64,000 bases of DNA from Gemmatimonadota bacterium (GTDB lineage Bacteria; Latescibacterota; UBA2968; UBA8231): NCBI GenBank assembly GCA_018673255.1, contig JABHDC010000253.1, positions 186,001 to 250,000 of the forward strand, written 5' to 3'. Positions 9,208 to 18,369 of this stretch are shown piece after piece. The translations under genes were made by a program, and so were the position numbers. The stretch's first letter is position 1. Each line of letters opens with the position of its first letter. The notes beneath the pieces were generated by a model that saw only the letters and a list, made by a program, of their open reading frames with translations, searched no databases and was not told the DNA's origin.

Positions 9208-11004
9208 ATGAAAAAAGTCACCTTCATGTGCACGGCATTCCGTGACGGTTTCCAATCTGTCTACGGCGCGCGTGTGCTGACACCCGACTTCCTGCCTGCG
9301 CTGGAAGCGGCCCGCGATGCCGGTATCGATTATTTCGAGGCCGGCGGCGGTGCCCGTTACCAGTCGCTCTATTTCTATTGCCAGGAAGACGCCTTTGACA
9401 TGATGGATCAGTTCCGTGCCACAGCGGGACCGGATGCCAATCTGCAGACGCTGTCCCGCGGTGTGAATGTGGTCGGTCTCGACTCTCAGTCCGGCGATAT
9501 CATCAAGCTGCATGCAGATCTGTTCGCCAAACACGGCATGACCACGATCCGGAACTTCGACGCCCTCAACGACGTGGAGAATCTGATCCACTCGGGGCGC
9601 TGTATCACCGATGCGGGGCTGAAGCACCAGGTCTGCGTGACGATGATGGCCCTGCCACCCGGGTGTGAAGGTGCTCACGACGCCGACTTCTACGAAAGCA
9701 CCCTGCGGCAGATTCTCGATGCCGGGATCCCCTATGACTCGGTCTGCTTCAAGGATGCCTCAGGTACGGCGACGCCAGCCGTCGTCCATGATTCGATCAA
9801 GCGGGCGCGCAAGATGCTGCCGGAAGGGACCTTCATCCACTTCCATACACACGAGACCGCCGGTATCTCGGTGCAGGCGTATATGGCGGCACTGGAAGCC
9901 GGTGCCGATGCCATCGACCTGTCACTGGCGCCCTGTTCAGGCGGCACGTGTCAGCCGGATGTCCTGGTCATGTGGCATGCCCTGCGTGGTACCGAATACG
10001 ATCTGGATATCGATGTCGACAAGGTCCGGGACGCCGAAGAGGTGTTCAAGGAGTCCATGGCCGACTACTTCCTGCCGCCCGAGGCTGTCGCAGTAGAGCC
10101 GATGATTCCGTGGAGTCCGATGCCTGGTGGTGCCCTGACGGCCAATACGCAGATGCTGCGTGACAATGGCATCATGGACCGTTATCCGGAGATGATCAAG
10201 GCCATGGGCGAGGTCGTCGAACGAGGCGGCTTCGGCACGAGCGTGACCCCTGTCTCTCAGTTCTACTTCCAGCAGGCCTTCAACAATGTGATGATGGGTA
10301 CCTGGGAGCGGATCGCCGAAGACTATGGTCGTATGGTGCTGGGATATTTCGGCAAGACCCCCGTGCCGCCCGATCCGGAAATCGTCAAACTCGCCTCAGA
10401 GCAGTTGGGGATGGATCCCATCGACCGCCCGGTGATGGACTTGAATGATGCGGATCCGAAGAAGGGGATCGAAGCAGCCAAAGGGCGTCTCACCGAAGAG
10501 GGTCTGGAGATCTCCGACGAGAGCATCTTCATCGTCGCTGCCTGCGGTGACAAAGGTGTCGCCTTTCTCAAGGGCGAGGCCGAAATGGGGGTGCGCAAAG
10601 TGGATCCGGCCGCCGCGTCTGCTGCGGCAGCAGGCGGCAACTACGCCGTTCAGCTCGATGGGCGCTCCTACGACGTCAGTGTTGATGGCGATCAGGTGCG
10701 AATCGGCGGTCGTGTCTTCGACTTCAGTGTCGGCGATGGCGTTGCGGCGTCTGCCGACGGTCAAGCACCGGTGGCTGGTGGTGCCTTGATCGATGTGGAA
10801 GCTCACATGCCCGGCAAGGTGATCCGTATCGCCGCTGATACGGGTGCCTGGGTCGAAGAGGGTGATCCCGTCATCATCATCGAAGCGATGAAGATGGAAG
10901 TACCCGTGCCGGCACCGGCTACGGGTGAAGTGGCGCAGATCAATGTGGGTGTAGGTGAGCAGATCGCGTCGGGTGCCAGCCTGGCGGCGCTGCGACCCGC
11001 CTGA
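9208..11004 (+). CDS. oadA: Biotin-dependent decarboxylase/carboxyltransferase alpha subunit (OadA-like)
   Basis: A 598-residue cytoplasmic protein with the OadA layout: carboxyltransferase TIM barrel (about 1-265), PYC_OADA domain (about 290-480), an Ala-rich linker, and a biotinyl domain (about 525-598) with IIIEAMKMEV, whose lysine near residue 562 is the biotin site. Barrel motifs are TAFRDGFQS, FKDASGTATP with the lysine expected to be carbamylated, HFHTHETAG with the metal histidines, and PCSGGTCQPD. The KDASGTATP loop differs from the common KDMAGLLTP of classical oxaloacetate decarboxylases, so another 2-oxoacid or acyl-CoA substrate is possible. It follows the beta gene by 25 bases and faces birA, the enzyme that would attach its biotin. 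Confidence 0.9.
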   Translation: MKKVTFMCTAFRDGFQSVYGARVLTPDFLPALEAARDAGIDYFEAGGGARYQSLYFYCQEDAFDMMDQFRATAGPDANLQTLSRGVNVVGLDSQSGDIIKLHADLFAKHGMTTIRNFDALNDVENLIHSGRCITDAGLKHQVCVTMMALPPGCEGAHDADFYESTLRQILDAGIPYDSVCFKDASGTATPAVVHDSIKRARKMLPEGTFIHFHTHETAGISVQAYMAALEAGADAIDLSLAPCSGGTCQPDVLVMWHALRGTEYDLDIDVDKVRDAEEVFKESMADYFLPPEAVAVEPMIPWSPMPGGALTANTQMLRDNGIMDRYPEMIKAMGEVVERGGFGTSVTPVSQFYFQQAFNNVMMGTWERIAEDYGRMVLGYFGKTPVPPDPEIVKLASEQLGMDPIDRPVMDLNDADPKKGIEAAKGRLTEEGLEISDESIFIVAACGDKGVAFLKGEAEMGVRKVDPAAASAAAAGGNYAVQLDGRSYDVSVDGDQVRIGGRVFDFSVGDGVAASADGQAPVAGGALIDVEAHMPGKVIRIAADTGAWVEEGDPVIIIEAMKMEVPVPAPATGEVAQINVGVGEQIASGASLAALRPA

Positions 11005-11086
11005 GGCAGGCAGCTCAGGCAGGGTGGCAATGAGGGAGCCACTTCAGTTCTGCGGCCCTCGCCAGGGGCTGCGCACACCTGAGATC

Positions 11087-11857
11087 CTACGAATCACTGG
11101 GCGTCGTCTGGCGCAGGTGGCCTGACCAGATCTCCACCGGCGGCGATTCCGGTGCCGTGCCGGCTTTGCGCATCAGCAACTGCCCGGCATCGCCAAAACC
11201 CTCCAGTATCCCTTGTTGCCGCGTATCCCCGTCATCGATGACGATGTCCTGTCCCAGGGCCAGGCACTGGCGCGTCCAGTCAGATCGCAGGCCCGAGAAC
11301 CCTTCCCGCTCCCACGTGTTCAGACGTGGCGCCAGGGCTGCCAGCAACCGTGGCAGGATGTCCTGTGGGGCCAGGACGGTGCCGGTCTGAATCAGGATGG
11401 AGGTAGCGGGCTGATCGATCTGCTGCGCCTCTGTGGCCGACATACTCACATTCAATCCGAAGCCGACCACCACGACCCCCGGTCGCAGTTCGCACAGGAT
11501 GCCGGCGATCTTGGCGCCACCGGCTTCTCCATCCGGGCACACGACGACATCATTGGGCCACTTCGTTCGGGCGTCGATGCCAAGCTCCTGCAGGCAGTCG
11601 ACGAGGCCCAGCGCCGTAGCCATGGCCACAGAGGCCAACTGACGGGTCGGGGCCTGGGTCCGGAGCAGGAAGGAACAGCACAGGTCACGCCCGGCCGCCG
11701 CGTGCCAGGTCCGGGAGCCACGTCCGCGACCGGCTGTCTGCTCGGTCGTGGCCAGCACGTAACCGTCTGCCACCGGGGCGCCGGCATCGATTCGGCCGAG
11801 GAGAGCCGTATTGGTGGAGGTGACACGCGCCACCCACTGCGGGTCGAGAAACTGCAT
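11087..11857 (-). CDS. birA: Biotin--[protein] ligase (BirA, catalytic type)
   Basis: A 256-residue biotin protein ligase without the DNA-binding N-domain of bifunctional BirA, so it is an enzyme and not a repressor. It shows STNTALL near the start, the biotinyl-AMP loop TAGRGRGSRTW, the core KWPNDVVV and KIAGIL, and VVGFGLNV, all diagnostic. The C-terminal domain follows. It would use ATP and biotin to modify the lysine of EAMKM in the alpha subunit encoded convergently just downstream. The UroD-family gene lies 11 bases upstream on the same strand, so they may share a transcript. Confidence 0.93.
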   Translation of the reverse strand: MQFLDPQWVARVTSTNTALLGRIDAGAPVADGYVLATTEQTAGRGRGSRTWHAAAGRDLCCSFLLRTQAPTRQLASVAMATALGLVDCLQELGIDARTKWPNDVVVCPDGEAGGAKIAGILCELRPGVVVVGFGLNVSMSATEAQQIDQPATSILIQTGTVLAPQDILPRLLAALAPRLNTWEREGFSGLRSDWTRQCLALGQDIVIDDGDTRQQGILEGFGDAGQLLMRKAGTAPESPPVEIWSGHLRQTTPSDS

Positions 11858-11868
11858 GTTCGGGCGAC

Positions 11869-12840
11869 CTACTCTCTGACCAACTCGGAGACCAGATCGT
11901 AGGCGAATCTTAGCTCTTGGATCGAACAGTGATCCTGTACGAAGTGGGTCGTGCAGAATAGCAGGCCGCCATCGGCGAACATGCCGAGTACTCGCCGTAT
12001 GTCGGCGCCCAGTCTGTCGTAGTCGCCGAAGCCGATGGTCGTCTGTACGTCCAGGCCGCCCATGGCGACGAAGGATCCCCTGTATTTCTGGTTGTACAAC
12101 GCCAGATCCATGCCAGCCGATTCCTGATAGGGATGCAGGACATCATAACCAAGCTGGATGATGCCATCGATCACCTGATTGATGTTGCCATCGGTGTGCA
12201 GGCTCAGGTAGGCGCCCCGCTCCTTCACTGCGTCGCACGTGGTCTTGTGATAGGGGTAGATCAGGTCCCACCATGTCTGGGGGCTGAACATGAGTGCCTC
12301 CTGGGCACCCCAGTCATCGGAGATGTGGATCATATCGACGCCCAGATCGAGGCAATTGTGGGCGAATGCCTGGTTCCACGCAGCCTGGCGGGTGTAGACC
12401 TCGCGCAGATCGTCTGCATACAGGCTGAGATACATCAGGTGATTCTCGATACCGAAGGGCCCGTTGTTGCTCTCAAAGATGCCGGGGGTCTGCACGTAGG
12501 TGAAGCGGCCGCGCGAGTCCTTGTAGTGCCGCAGAGATTCGATGATGCCACTGTAGCGGGCCTGGTCATTGGGGTCCGCCATGGGGATATCCAGCAAGGA
12601 CCGCGGGTCGATGGTGCCGCCGTTGCGGGCACGCAGCTCTTCCAGCGCGTCGGTGGCATAGGTGGCGGGGCCACCGAAGATGTGGGCGAGGTCGAATTCG
12701 TAGTGGTCTTCGAAGGCCTCGACTGACCCGAAGGCCTCGTCCAGTTGATCTTTCAGATTGGCTCGAACCCAACCATAGACCGGCGTGCGGTCGGGCGTTC
12801 GGCCCTCGATCACCTCGATGACACGTTCCCGTGGCAACAC
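11869..12840 (-). CDS. Uroporphyrinogen decarboxylase family protein (non-haem clade)
   Basis: A 323-residue TIM-barrel protein of the UroD/MtaA superfamily. RERVIEVIEGRTPDRTPVYG is the typical opening of this superfamily, and MIHISDDWGAQEALMFSP then YLSLHTDGNINQVIDGI are the core barrel motifs. It lacks the RxPVWxMRQAG start of true haem-pathway HemE. Relatives act as corrinoid methyltransferases or have unknown functions. The start is GTG at 12,840 with GAGGAG nine bases upstream. A second member of the same family lies at 15,297, and neither has neighbouring haem or corrinoid-protein genes. Confidence 0.85.
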   Translation of the reverse strand: MLPRERVIEVIEGRTPDRTPVYGWVRANLKDQLDEAFGSVEAFEDHYEFDLAHIFGGPATYATDALEELRARNGGTIDPRSLLDIPMADPNDQARYSGIIESLRHYKDSRGRFTYVQTPGIFESNNGPFGIENHLMYLSLYADDLREVYTRQAAWNQAFAHNCLDLGVDMIHISDDWGAQEALMFSPQTWWDLIYPYHKTTCDAVKERGAYLSLHTDGNINQVIDGIIQLGYDVLHPYQESAGMDLALYNQKYRGSFVAMGGLDVQTTIGFGDYDRLGADIRRVLGMFADGGLLFCTTHFVQDHCSIQELRFAYDLVSELVRE

Positions 12841-12962
12841 GGTGGCATTCTCCTCTTCTGGTTTCTGCGTCGACTTCTCGTCGGACCGATGGGCTCAGTA
12901 TGAGTGCCAGCCACAACGCGAGCAAGCGGGCGCCCAGGTCGTGTAGCCGCCAGGGTACGGGC

Positions 12963-14237
12963 TCAGGACGCCAGCAGATGGCGGGCGGTGCGTTCGAGGG
13001 CCTCGCCGGCGCTGTCCGGATCGATCGTGGTGCCACTGTAGGTGAGGCACAAGTTGTGCCGGGGTCCTGACACCAGCATCATACGCAGACCGGGGGGCGT
13101 GTGGGTGTGAGCCCATGCATTCACGTCGGCGACGGTGGCATCAGGGAAGGATGGCAGGGTGTCGCCAGCGACGCGCATCCATGTGACCACGAGGCTCTCG
13201 CGCCGATTCGTCGTCGAGCGCAGGTGAGTGCGCGCCAGCAGTTCACGCAGCAGGGGCGGCAGCAGGCTGGGTACGACAAAACGCGTCATCGTCGTCAGTG
13301 CCGTCGCCGACAGCGTGTCCTCGGAGAGCGTTGCCTCCATGTGATCCTCGACGAGGCGCATGTGGGCCAGATCCTCGGATGGCAGATCCGCCGACACAGA
13401 CACGACATGATTCTGCAGCGTCGTCGGTTCGGGAGCCATGATGGCGACGGGCACGTAGACCCGTGCGGGCAGATCTCGTTCACTACCCCAGGTTTCGTGA
13501 CAGGCCCGTACTGCGGCGGCAACGAGTACGGATGTCGGGGACAGGCCGCGTGATCTGGCACTGCGGCGCACATCCAGGATCGTATCCGGCAGGGAAAGCA
13601 CCTGCCTCCCGCTGTGGGCCACGCCCGGTGTCGGGGCATGATCGGCCCAGGTGGCGACTTCTGGTGCTGTACCTCTCACGGTCCTCAGAGGGGCGCACAG
13701 TGAGCGCCAGGCATACCCGGGCCACTCGAGAAGAGGGCGCTGGGAATAACATGTGCGCAGGCGGAAGCTGGCCCGATCCTGTGGGCCCGGTTGGGCCCCG
13801 GCCATCGCCGCTCCCAGCAGGCGCAGCAGGACGAGGGCGCCGCGGCCATCGGTGAAGGCATGATGGCAGGTGAACCACAATCGCTGCCCGCCATCCGGCA
13901 GTGGCGTCACCACAAGACGTACGGGCAGGTCGCGCGCCAGATCGAGGGGGCACTGACACGTCGCTTCGGCGGCCTGTGTATCAGGCTGTGCGAACACAGC
14001 TCGGGCGATAGCCGCTTCGGGGTCAGCCACTGGACGCCAATGGTAGTCCAGAGGGCGGCGAACCACACAACTCACCAGGCGGGATTCCCATCCGGCCAAC
14101 TGCACATATGCACGGCGCAGCAGATCGACATCGAGGGATCCCGCCACGTCGATGCGCAACCATATATCGGCACAGACGCCGATGGCGTTCAGCGACAGAT
14201 AGAGGCGTTCGATGCAGTTTGGCGGGGTCGGTCTCAT
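12963..14237 (-). CDS. Condensation-domain-like acyltransferase
   Basis: A 424-residue stand-alone protein of the chloramphenicol-acetyltransferase/condensation/wax-ester-synthase superfamily. The catalytic motif is HHAFTDGRGAL (HHxxxDG), with the second histidine the general base. The C-terminal part has VPVAIMAPEP and later YSGTTIDPDSAGE, similar to the DFGWG-region latch, but degenerate. I start it at the ATG at 14,237, where homology starts (RPTPPNCIERLYL); an ATG at 14,318 would overlap the divergent nitrilase start. No carrier protein or adenylation domain is nearby, so it may acylate a small molecule or lipid. Substrate unknown. Confidence 0.75.
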   Translation of the reverse strand: MRPTPPNCIERLYLSLNAIGVCADIWLRIDVAGSLDVDLLRRAYVQLAGWESRLVSCVVRRPLDYHWRPVADPEAAIARAVFAQPDTQAAEATCQCPLDLARDLPVRLVVTPLPDGGQRLWFTCHHAFTDGRGALVLLRLLGAAMAGAQPGPQDRASFRLRTCYSQRPLLEWPGYAWRSLCAPLRTVRGTAPEVATWADHAPTPGVAHSGRQVLSLPDTILDVRRSARSRGLSPTSVLVAAAVRACHETWGSERDLPARVYVPVAIMAPEPTTLQNHVVSVSADLPSEDLAHMRLVEDHMEATLSEDTLSATALTTMTRFVVPSLLPPLLRELLARTHLRSTTNRRESLVVTWMRVAGDTLPSFPDATVADVNAWAHTHTPPGLRMMLVSGPRHNLCLTYSGTTIDPDSAGEALERTARHLLAS

Positions 14238-14245
14238 GCCATCGA

Positions 14246-14276
14246 TTGCGGAAGTGATGGGTTGTTTCGGTATACT
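14246..14276 (+). promoter_or_regulatory. Candidate sigma-70-type promoter for the nitrilase gene
   Basis: A good -10 box TATACT at 14,271-14,276 is preceded by TTGCGG at 14,246-14,251, a 19-base spacer that is longer than ideal. Transcription from here would start about 35 bases before the nitrilase ATG at 14,317, and GGGAGA sits just before that ATG. The region is the short divergent gap to the condensation-domain gene. Confidence 0.45.
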
Positions 14277-14316
14277 TGAGCGTGAGGTCAGCTCAGGATA
14301 GAAAGGGAGATCGGAC

Positions 14317-15276
14317 ATGTCCACACGTGTGAAGATCAGTACGATCGGTGCCCGGGCCGTCAGCGGTCGGCCGGTTCCGGACAATGAAGCGGTGGCTCGT
14401 ATGATCGCGCACTGGGAGGGACGATTCGCTCAGGTGCTGCCCGATGAGCCGGACTTGATCGTCGTGCCCGAATGCTGCGATCGGTATCCCGAACACCCGA
14501 TCCCTGAACTGCATGCCTACTATCGTGAGCGTGGTGATCAGGTAGGGGAGTATTTCGCCAGCGTCGCGCGCGACAGTCGCTGTTACGTGGCTTATCCGGC
14601 CGTGCGTGAGATGGAAGATGGGAGTTGGCGCAACTCGATGCAGCTGTTCGATCGGGATGGCGAGTCGATGGGGGTCTACAACAAGAACCACCCCGTCATC
14701 AGCGAGACCACCGACGGGGGTATTCTCGCCGGCTGCGAGGCGCCTCTGTTCGAGTGCGATTTTGGCGCTGTTGGCTGCGCGATCTGCTTCGATCTGAATT
14801 TCGCACCGATCCGTGAGGCCTACATGGACTCACGGCCCGATCTGATTCTGTTTCCATCCATGTATCACGGCGGACTCATGCAGGCCTACTGGGCTTATGC
14901 CTGCCGGGCCCACATGGCGACGGCGATCTGTGGTATGCCTTCGGGCGTGATCTCACCCATCGGGCAGACCCTGGCCATGTCGACGAACTACTTCGACTTC
15001 GTGACCTGCATGGCCAATCTTGATTGCCAGATCGTCCATCTCGATGAGAACTGGCCGCGTCTGCAGGCGATGAAAGATGCCTACGGTCCTCGCGTGACGA
15101 TCACCGATCCGGGATACCTGGGCTCAGTCCTGATCACCAGCGAGGATGAGGAGGTCAGCAGCGAGGAGATGGTGGAAGCCTTCGAGGTCGAGTTGCTCGA
15201 CGACTACATGGAGCGCTCGCTGGCGCACCGGGATGATCCGGAGAACCAGGCTCCCGAAGAACGCGAAGACCTTTAG
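14317..15276 (+). CDS. Carbon-nitrogen hydrolase (nitrilase superfamily)
   Basis: A 319-residue cytoplasmic amidase-like enzyme. The full catalytic triad can be seen: Glu in DLIVVPECC, Lys in GVYNKNHPV, and the nucleophile Cys in VGCAICFDLNF, each in its family context. It is likely to hydrolyse an amide or N-carbamoyl group to release ammonia. The ATG at 14,317 has GGGAGA seven bases upstream. It is transcribed away from the acyltransferase gene; the two putative starts at 14,317 and 14,318 would overlap in CATG. The last 30 residues are acidic and low in complexity. The specific substrate cannot be assigned. Confidence 0.9.
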   Translation: MSTRVKISTIGARAVSGRPVPDNEAVARMIAHWEGRFAQVLPDEPDLIVVPECCDRYPEHPIPELHAYYRERGDQVGEYFASVARDSRCYVAYPAVREMEDGSWRNSMQLFDRDGESMGVYNKNHPVISETTDGGILAGCEAPLFECDFGAVGCAICFDLNFAPIREAYMDSRPDLILFPSMYHGGLMQAYWAYACRAHMATAICGMPSGVISPIGQTLAMSTNYFDFVTCMANLDCQIVHLDENWPRLQAMKDAYGPRVTITDPGYLGSVLITSEDEEVSSEEMVEAFEVELLDDYMERSLAHRDDPENQAPEEREDL

Positions 15277-15296
15277 ATCTCTCGCCGGTCTCGCGC

Positions 15297-16373
15297 CTAC
15301 CCGAAGTTGCCGAACTGCTGCACCGCGTCGTACATGGCCACGACATTCTCCGTGGGGGAATTGTCCTGTAACTGATGCGTCGGCGCGAAGCAGTAGCCGC
15401 CACCCGGCATCATCGTTGCCAGTGTCTCCTGACAGTATTGCAGGACCCCTGCCGGATCGCCCGTCGCCACCGGTCCTGCGGTGCTGATGCAGCCGTGGAA
15501 GGCCAGGGCGTGGCCGTATCGCTTCTTCAGGTGAGCGGGTGACATATCCCTGGCTTCGGGCTGCAGTGTATCCACTGCGGCGATCCCCATATCAATGAAG
15601 TCGTCATAGACCCAGCTGCTGGATCCGCAGGTGTGGATCATCACGGGTTTGCCGAATTCAGTCGCCAGGTCGACGTATCGCTGATGGCGCGGTCGCAGGT
15701 GCCGGCGGTAGAGGTCGAGTCCGATGAGGGGACCTTTCTGCGTGCCCAGATCCTCGCCCAGCCAGATGAAATCGATGTCATCGGCGGCAACTTCCAGGCA
15801 CCGACGCGTAACGGCGATCTCGTGTTCTACTTTTCGGTTGATCAGGGCCAGGCCAGCCGGATCGTCGGTGATCAGGTCGACGAGGACCTGCTCCATGGTA
15901 CGGATCATGCCATTGCTGTTGATGATGTCTCCCAGGCCAGGGCCGCCGTAGAAGACCGCGACACCGGTGGCGCGCAAGCGCGCCGCCTCACTCGCCATGG
16001 CGGCATAGTCGAAGTCGTCATCCGAAGGCGAGGGCCAGGCGGCGATGGCGGCTTCATCTGCATCACGCAGGGGAAAGTCGCAGAAATCCCAGTAGCCACC
16101 GCTCTCGTGTTCGATCCATCGAGTCCGACGGCCCCACAGAGGATCCACCCGGCGATCGGGGATCTCATCGTGCAGCTTTGGCCCCTTGTAGATCGATCCC
16201 ACGCCACGGAAGTCGACGCCAAGCTGTTGACGAAGGCCTTCATGGTCATTCGCCTCCAGGCCGAAGTGGGCCTTCAGCCGGGCATCGATTCCCGGATTCG
16301 CACTGTAGTTTACCGGTACACGATCGACTTCCTGACGAGCGAAGGTCGTCAGCACCCGTTCACGAGAATTCAT
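15297..16373 (-). CDS. Uroporphyrinogen decarboxylase family protein
   Basis: A 358-residue TIM-barrel protein of the UroD/MtaA family. NSRERVLTTFARQEVDRVPV is the standard start, and FIWLGEDLGTQKGPLIG and MIHTCGSSSWVYDDFIDMGI are the core family motifs; HTCG is the loop that holds zinc in the corrinoid methyltransferase members. I chose the ATG at 16,373, which has GAGGAG eight bases upstream; the ATG at 16,382 would put the same site directly against the start. It ends 20 bases from the convergent nitrilase gene. Likely a demethylase or lyase of unknown substrate, not haem synthesis. Confidence 0.85.
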   Translation of the reverse strand: MNSRERVLTTFARQEVDRVPVNYSANPGIDARLKAHFGLEANDHEGLRQQLGVDFRGVGSIYKGPKLHDEIPDRRVDPLWGRRTRWIEHESGGYWDFCDFPLRDADEAAIAAWPSPSDDDFDYAAMASEAARLRATGVAVFYGGPGLGDIINSNGMIRTMEQVLVDLITDDPAGLALINRKVEHEIAVTRRCLEVAADDIDFIWLGEDLGTQKGPLIGLDLYRRHLRPRHQRYVDLATEFGKPVMIHTCGSSSWVYDDFIDMGIAAVDTLQPEARDMSPAHLKKRYGHALAFHGCISTAGPVATGDPAGVLQYCQETLATMMPGGGYCFAPTHQLQDNSPTENVVAMYDAVQQFGNFG

Positions 16374-16406
16374 CGGCGTCATCTCCTCTTCTCTCCCCAC
16401 ATACCC

Positions 16407-17831
16407 CTATTCATCGTCATCTGGCAAGCCGGTGAAGCGGATGAGGAAGTGTGTCCCGTTGCTCCGATCGACTTCGATCGCGCCATGGATCTGACGGCTC
16501 AGGGCGGTGACCAGCTGTAGTCCGAGGCTGGGTGAATCGTGGATGTCGATGTCAGCGGGTAATCCGATTCCGTCATCCTGGACGGATAACTCAAATGCAT
16601 CTTCATCAAGTCCGCGCAGAATGACAATCAGTTTCCCCTGTCGACCATCCGGGAAGGCGTATTTCAGCGAATTGGATACCAGTTCGTTGATGATCAGACC
16701 ACAGGGGATCGCTGTGTCGACATCGAAGGAGACGTCGGCCACGAGAGTCTGCACGTCCACCGACTGAGCCACCGCCCCGTATGACAAGGTCAGGTTGCGA
16801 CACAATTCGTCCAGATACTCGCCCAGATCGATGCGGGCGAGGTCTTCTGTCTGGTATAGATGCTCGTGGACGAGGGCCATGGAGCGGACGCGATTGCGAC
16901 TGTCGACGAGAGATGCGTTGGTGACGTGATCGTCTTCGGCCTGGCGGGCCTGCAGGTCGAGGAGGCTCGCGATGATCTGCAGGTTGTTCTTGACTCGGTG
17001 GTGGATCTCCTTGAGCAGGACCTCTTTTTCGAGCAGCGAGGCACGAATGCGACTTTCTGCCCGTTCGCGTTCGGTCAGCTCCACCTGCAGCTCTCGCGCC
17101 CGCAGTCCCAGTTCCTCCTGGACATGGACCAGTTCCTCGTCGCGGTGCTGAATCTGGTTGAGCATGAGGTTGAAGCCCTCGATCAGTTCGCCGAGTTCAT
17201 CGTTGGAATGTTTGGGTGCCCGCACGCTGTAGAGTTTGTCCTCTGAGACTTGCTGCATGATCTCCAGCAAACGCATGATCGGGTCAGAGATCACAGATCG
17301 CAGGCGGAAACCGACGAGGACGGCAATCACTGTGGCGACCAGAATGAAGAGAACGACGATCTGAGCGTAGCGGCGGATTCGTTCGTCCAGCTCGAGCAGG
17401 TCGGATTGGACGAAGATTGTGCCGATCCGCTCTCCGTCCAGCATGATGGGCCGCAAGACTTCGATGCGATCCTCATGGAACACGTGACCGATGTCGTGCG
17501 CAGTCGGATCGGTGAAGTCTTTGCGATCGCGATGGAAGGCGGCAAAGCGCTGATTCTCTCCATCGTAGATGGCGGCACTGATGATGTGGCGCTCGGATCG
17601 CAGGGCATTGAGGGTTTGGCGGGCATCGATCGGATCATCGAAGGTCAGCGCAGCAGTGCTGTTGGTGCCCACCACATCCGCCAGACTCACCAGGCGTCGA
17701 GACAGTGCATCGCGCGTGCTGACAAAGTCGAAGGCGACAAAGGCCGCACACGCCGCCAGCAGGGCCGATCCACTGGTCACCAGGATGATGAGCAGCAATT
17801 TGTGCCGAATGGAGATGTCCCGAAGACGCAT
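16407..17831 (-). CDS. Sensor histidine kinase, CHASE8-like sensor, HAMP, HisKA_2 type
   Basis: A 474-residue inner-membrane kinase. TM1 (about 8-32) and TM2 (about 150-172) bracket a periplasmic domain whose segment NSTAALTFDDPIDARQTLNA is typical of CHASE8. A HAMP linker follows, then the HisKA_2 phosphorylation site EIHHRVKNNLQIIASLLDLQ near residue 275 and an ATPase domain with NELVSNSLKYAF, VQDDGIGLP and LGLQLV boxes. It starts one base after the YfiR-like gene and is the last gene of a three-gene operon with the TonB receptor. No response regulator is adjacent, so its partner must be elsewhere. By analogy with YfiN, the CHASE8 domain is a plausible YfiR docking site; this is inference. 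Confidence 0.9.
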   Translation of the reverse strand: MRLRDISIRHKLLLIILVTSGSALLAACAAFVAFDFVSTRDALSRRLVSLADVVGTNSTAALTFDDPIDARQTLNALRSERHIISAAIYDGENQRFAAFHRDRKDFTDPTAHDIGHVFHEDRIEVLRPIMLDGERIGTIFVQSDLLELDERIRRYAQIVVLFILVATVIAVLVGFRLRSVISDPIMRLLEIMQQVSEDKLYSVRAPKHSNDELGELIEGFNLMLNQIQHRDEELVHVQEELGLRARELQVELTERERAESRIRASLLEKEVLLKEIHHRVKNNLQIIASLLDLQARQAEDDHVTNASLVDSRNRVRSMALVHEHLYQTEDLARIDLGEYLDELCRNLTLSYGAVAQSVDVQTLVADVSFDVDTAIPCGLIINELVSNSLKYAFPDGRQGKLIVILRGLDEDAFELSVQDDGIGLPADIDIHDSPSLGLQLVTALSRQIHGAIEVDRSNGTHFLIRFTGLPDDDE

Positions 17832-17832
17832 G

Positions 17833-18369
17833 TCAGTCCTCGGTTCCGTAGATCTCGGCCACACGCAGCAGGCGTGAACTGAGACGAATGCCGGCCGCCT
17901 CGGCGGCGGCGGGATTCACGAGGAAGCGGACCTTCTTGCCGCGGATGACGAAGCCGATCATGCCACCGGCACGGACGAAATCCTCGCCATCACCCACGGT
18001 CAGGATCGGGCGTGTGGCGACGGTGGTGAAGATTTTGCGCCACCGCTGCTTGTTGATGGCGGGCGTCACGAAAAGCACGTGGCAGGAATCCGTGGAGGAT
18101 ACAGATCCAATCGTCTGAACCTCGATCCTCTTCTGCCGAACGGTCTGACCGACGATGTCGTCGAAGGCTGGGCCAAAAGGTGCATCACCGAGCAGGCAGA
18201 TCCGCAGTGTGCCGCTGTCTACTTCCTGAGGCCACTGAGCGAAACGAGCGAAGTTGTAGAGGAATGCGGCCTTGACGTCGTATTCAGTCGGCGCGACCTG
18301 GGCGCTCAGGCCGCCTGTCGGCAGCAGCAACAGACACAGCAGCAGAAGACGGAGGCGAGCCACTGTCAT
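17833..18369 (-). CDS. YfiR-family periplasmic protein (DUF4154)
   Basis: A 178-residue exported protein. A signal peptide (LRLLLLCLLLLPTGGLSAQ) is followed by EYDVKAAFLYNFARFAQWP, the hallmark of the YfiR/DUF4154 family, and later GFVIRGKKVRFLVNPAAAEA, the matching C-terminal signature. In Pseudomonas YfiR represses the CHASE8 cyclase YfiN in the periplasm. Here it overlaps the TonB-receptor stop by four bases and ends one base before a CHASE8-like kinase, suggesting it relays a periplasmic signal to that kinase. The ATG at 18,369 was chosen because upstream codons are hydrophilic and would hide the signal peptide. Confidence 0.9.
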   Translation of the reverse strand: MTVARLRLLLLCLLLLPTGGLSAQVAPTEYDVKAAFLYNFARFAQWPQEVDSGTLRICLLGDAPFGPAFDDIVGQTVRQKRIEVQTIGSVSSTDSCHVLFVTPAINKQRWRKIFTTVATRPILTVGDGEDFVRAGGMIGFVIRGKKVRFLVNPAAAEAAGIRLSSRLLRVAEIYGTED

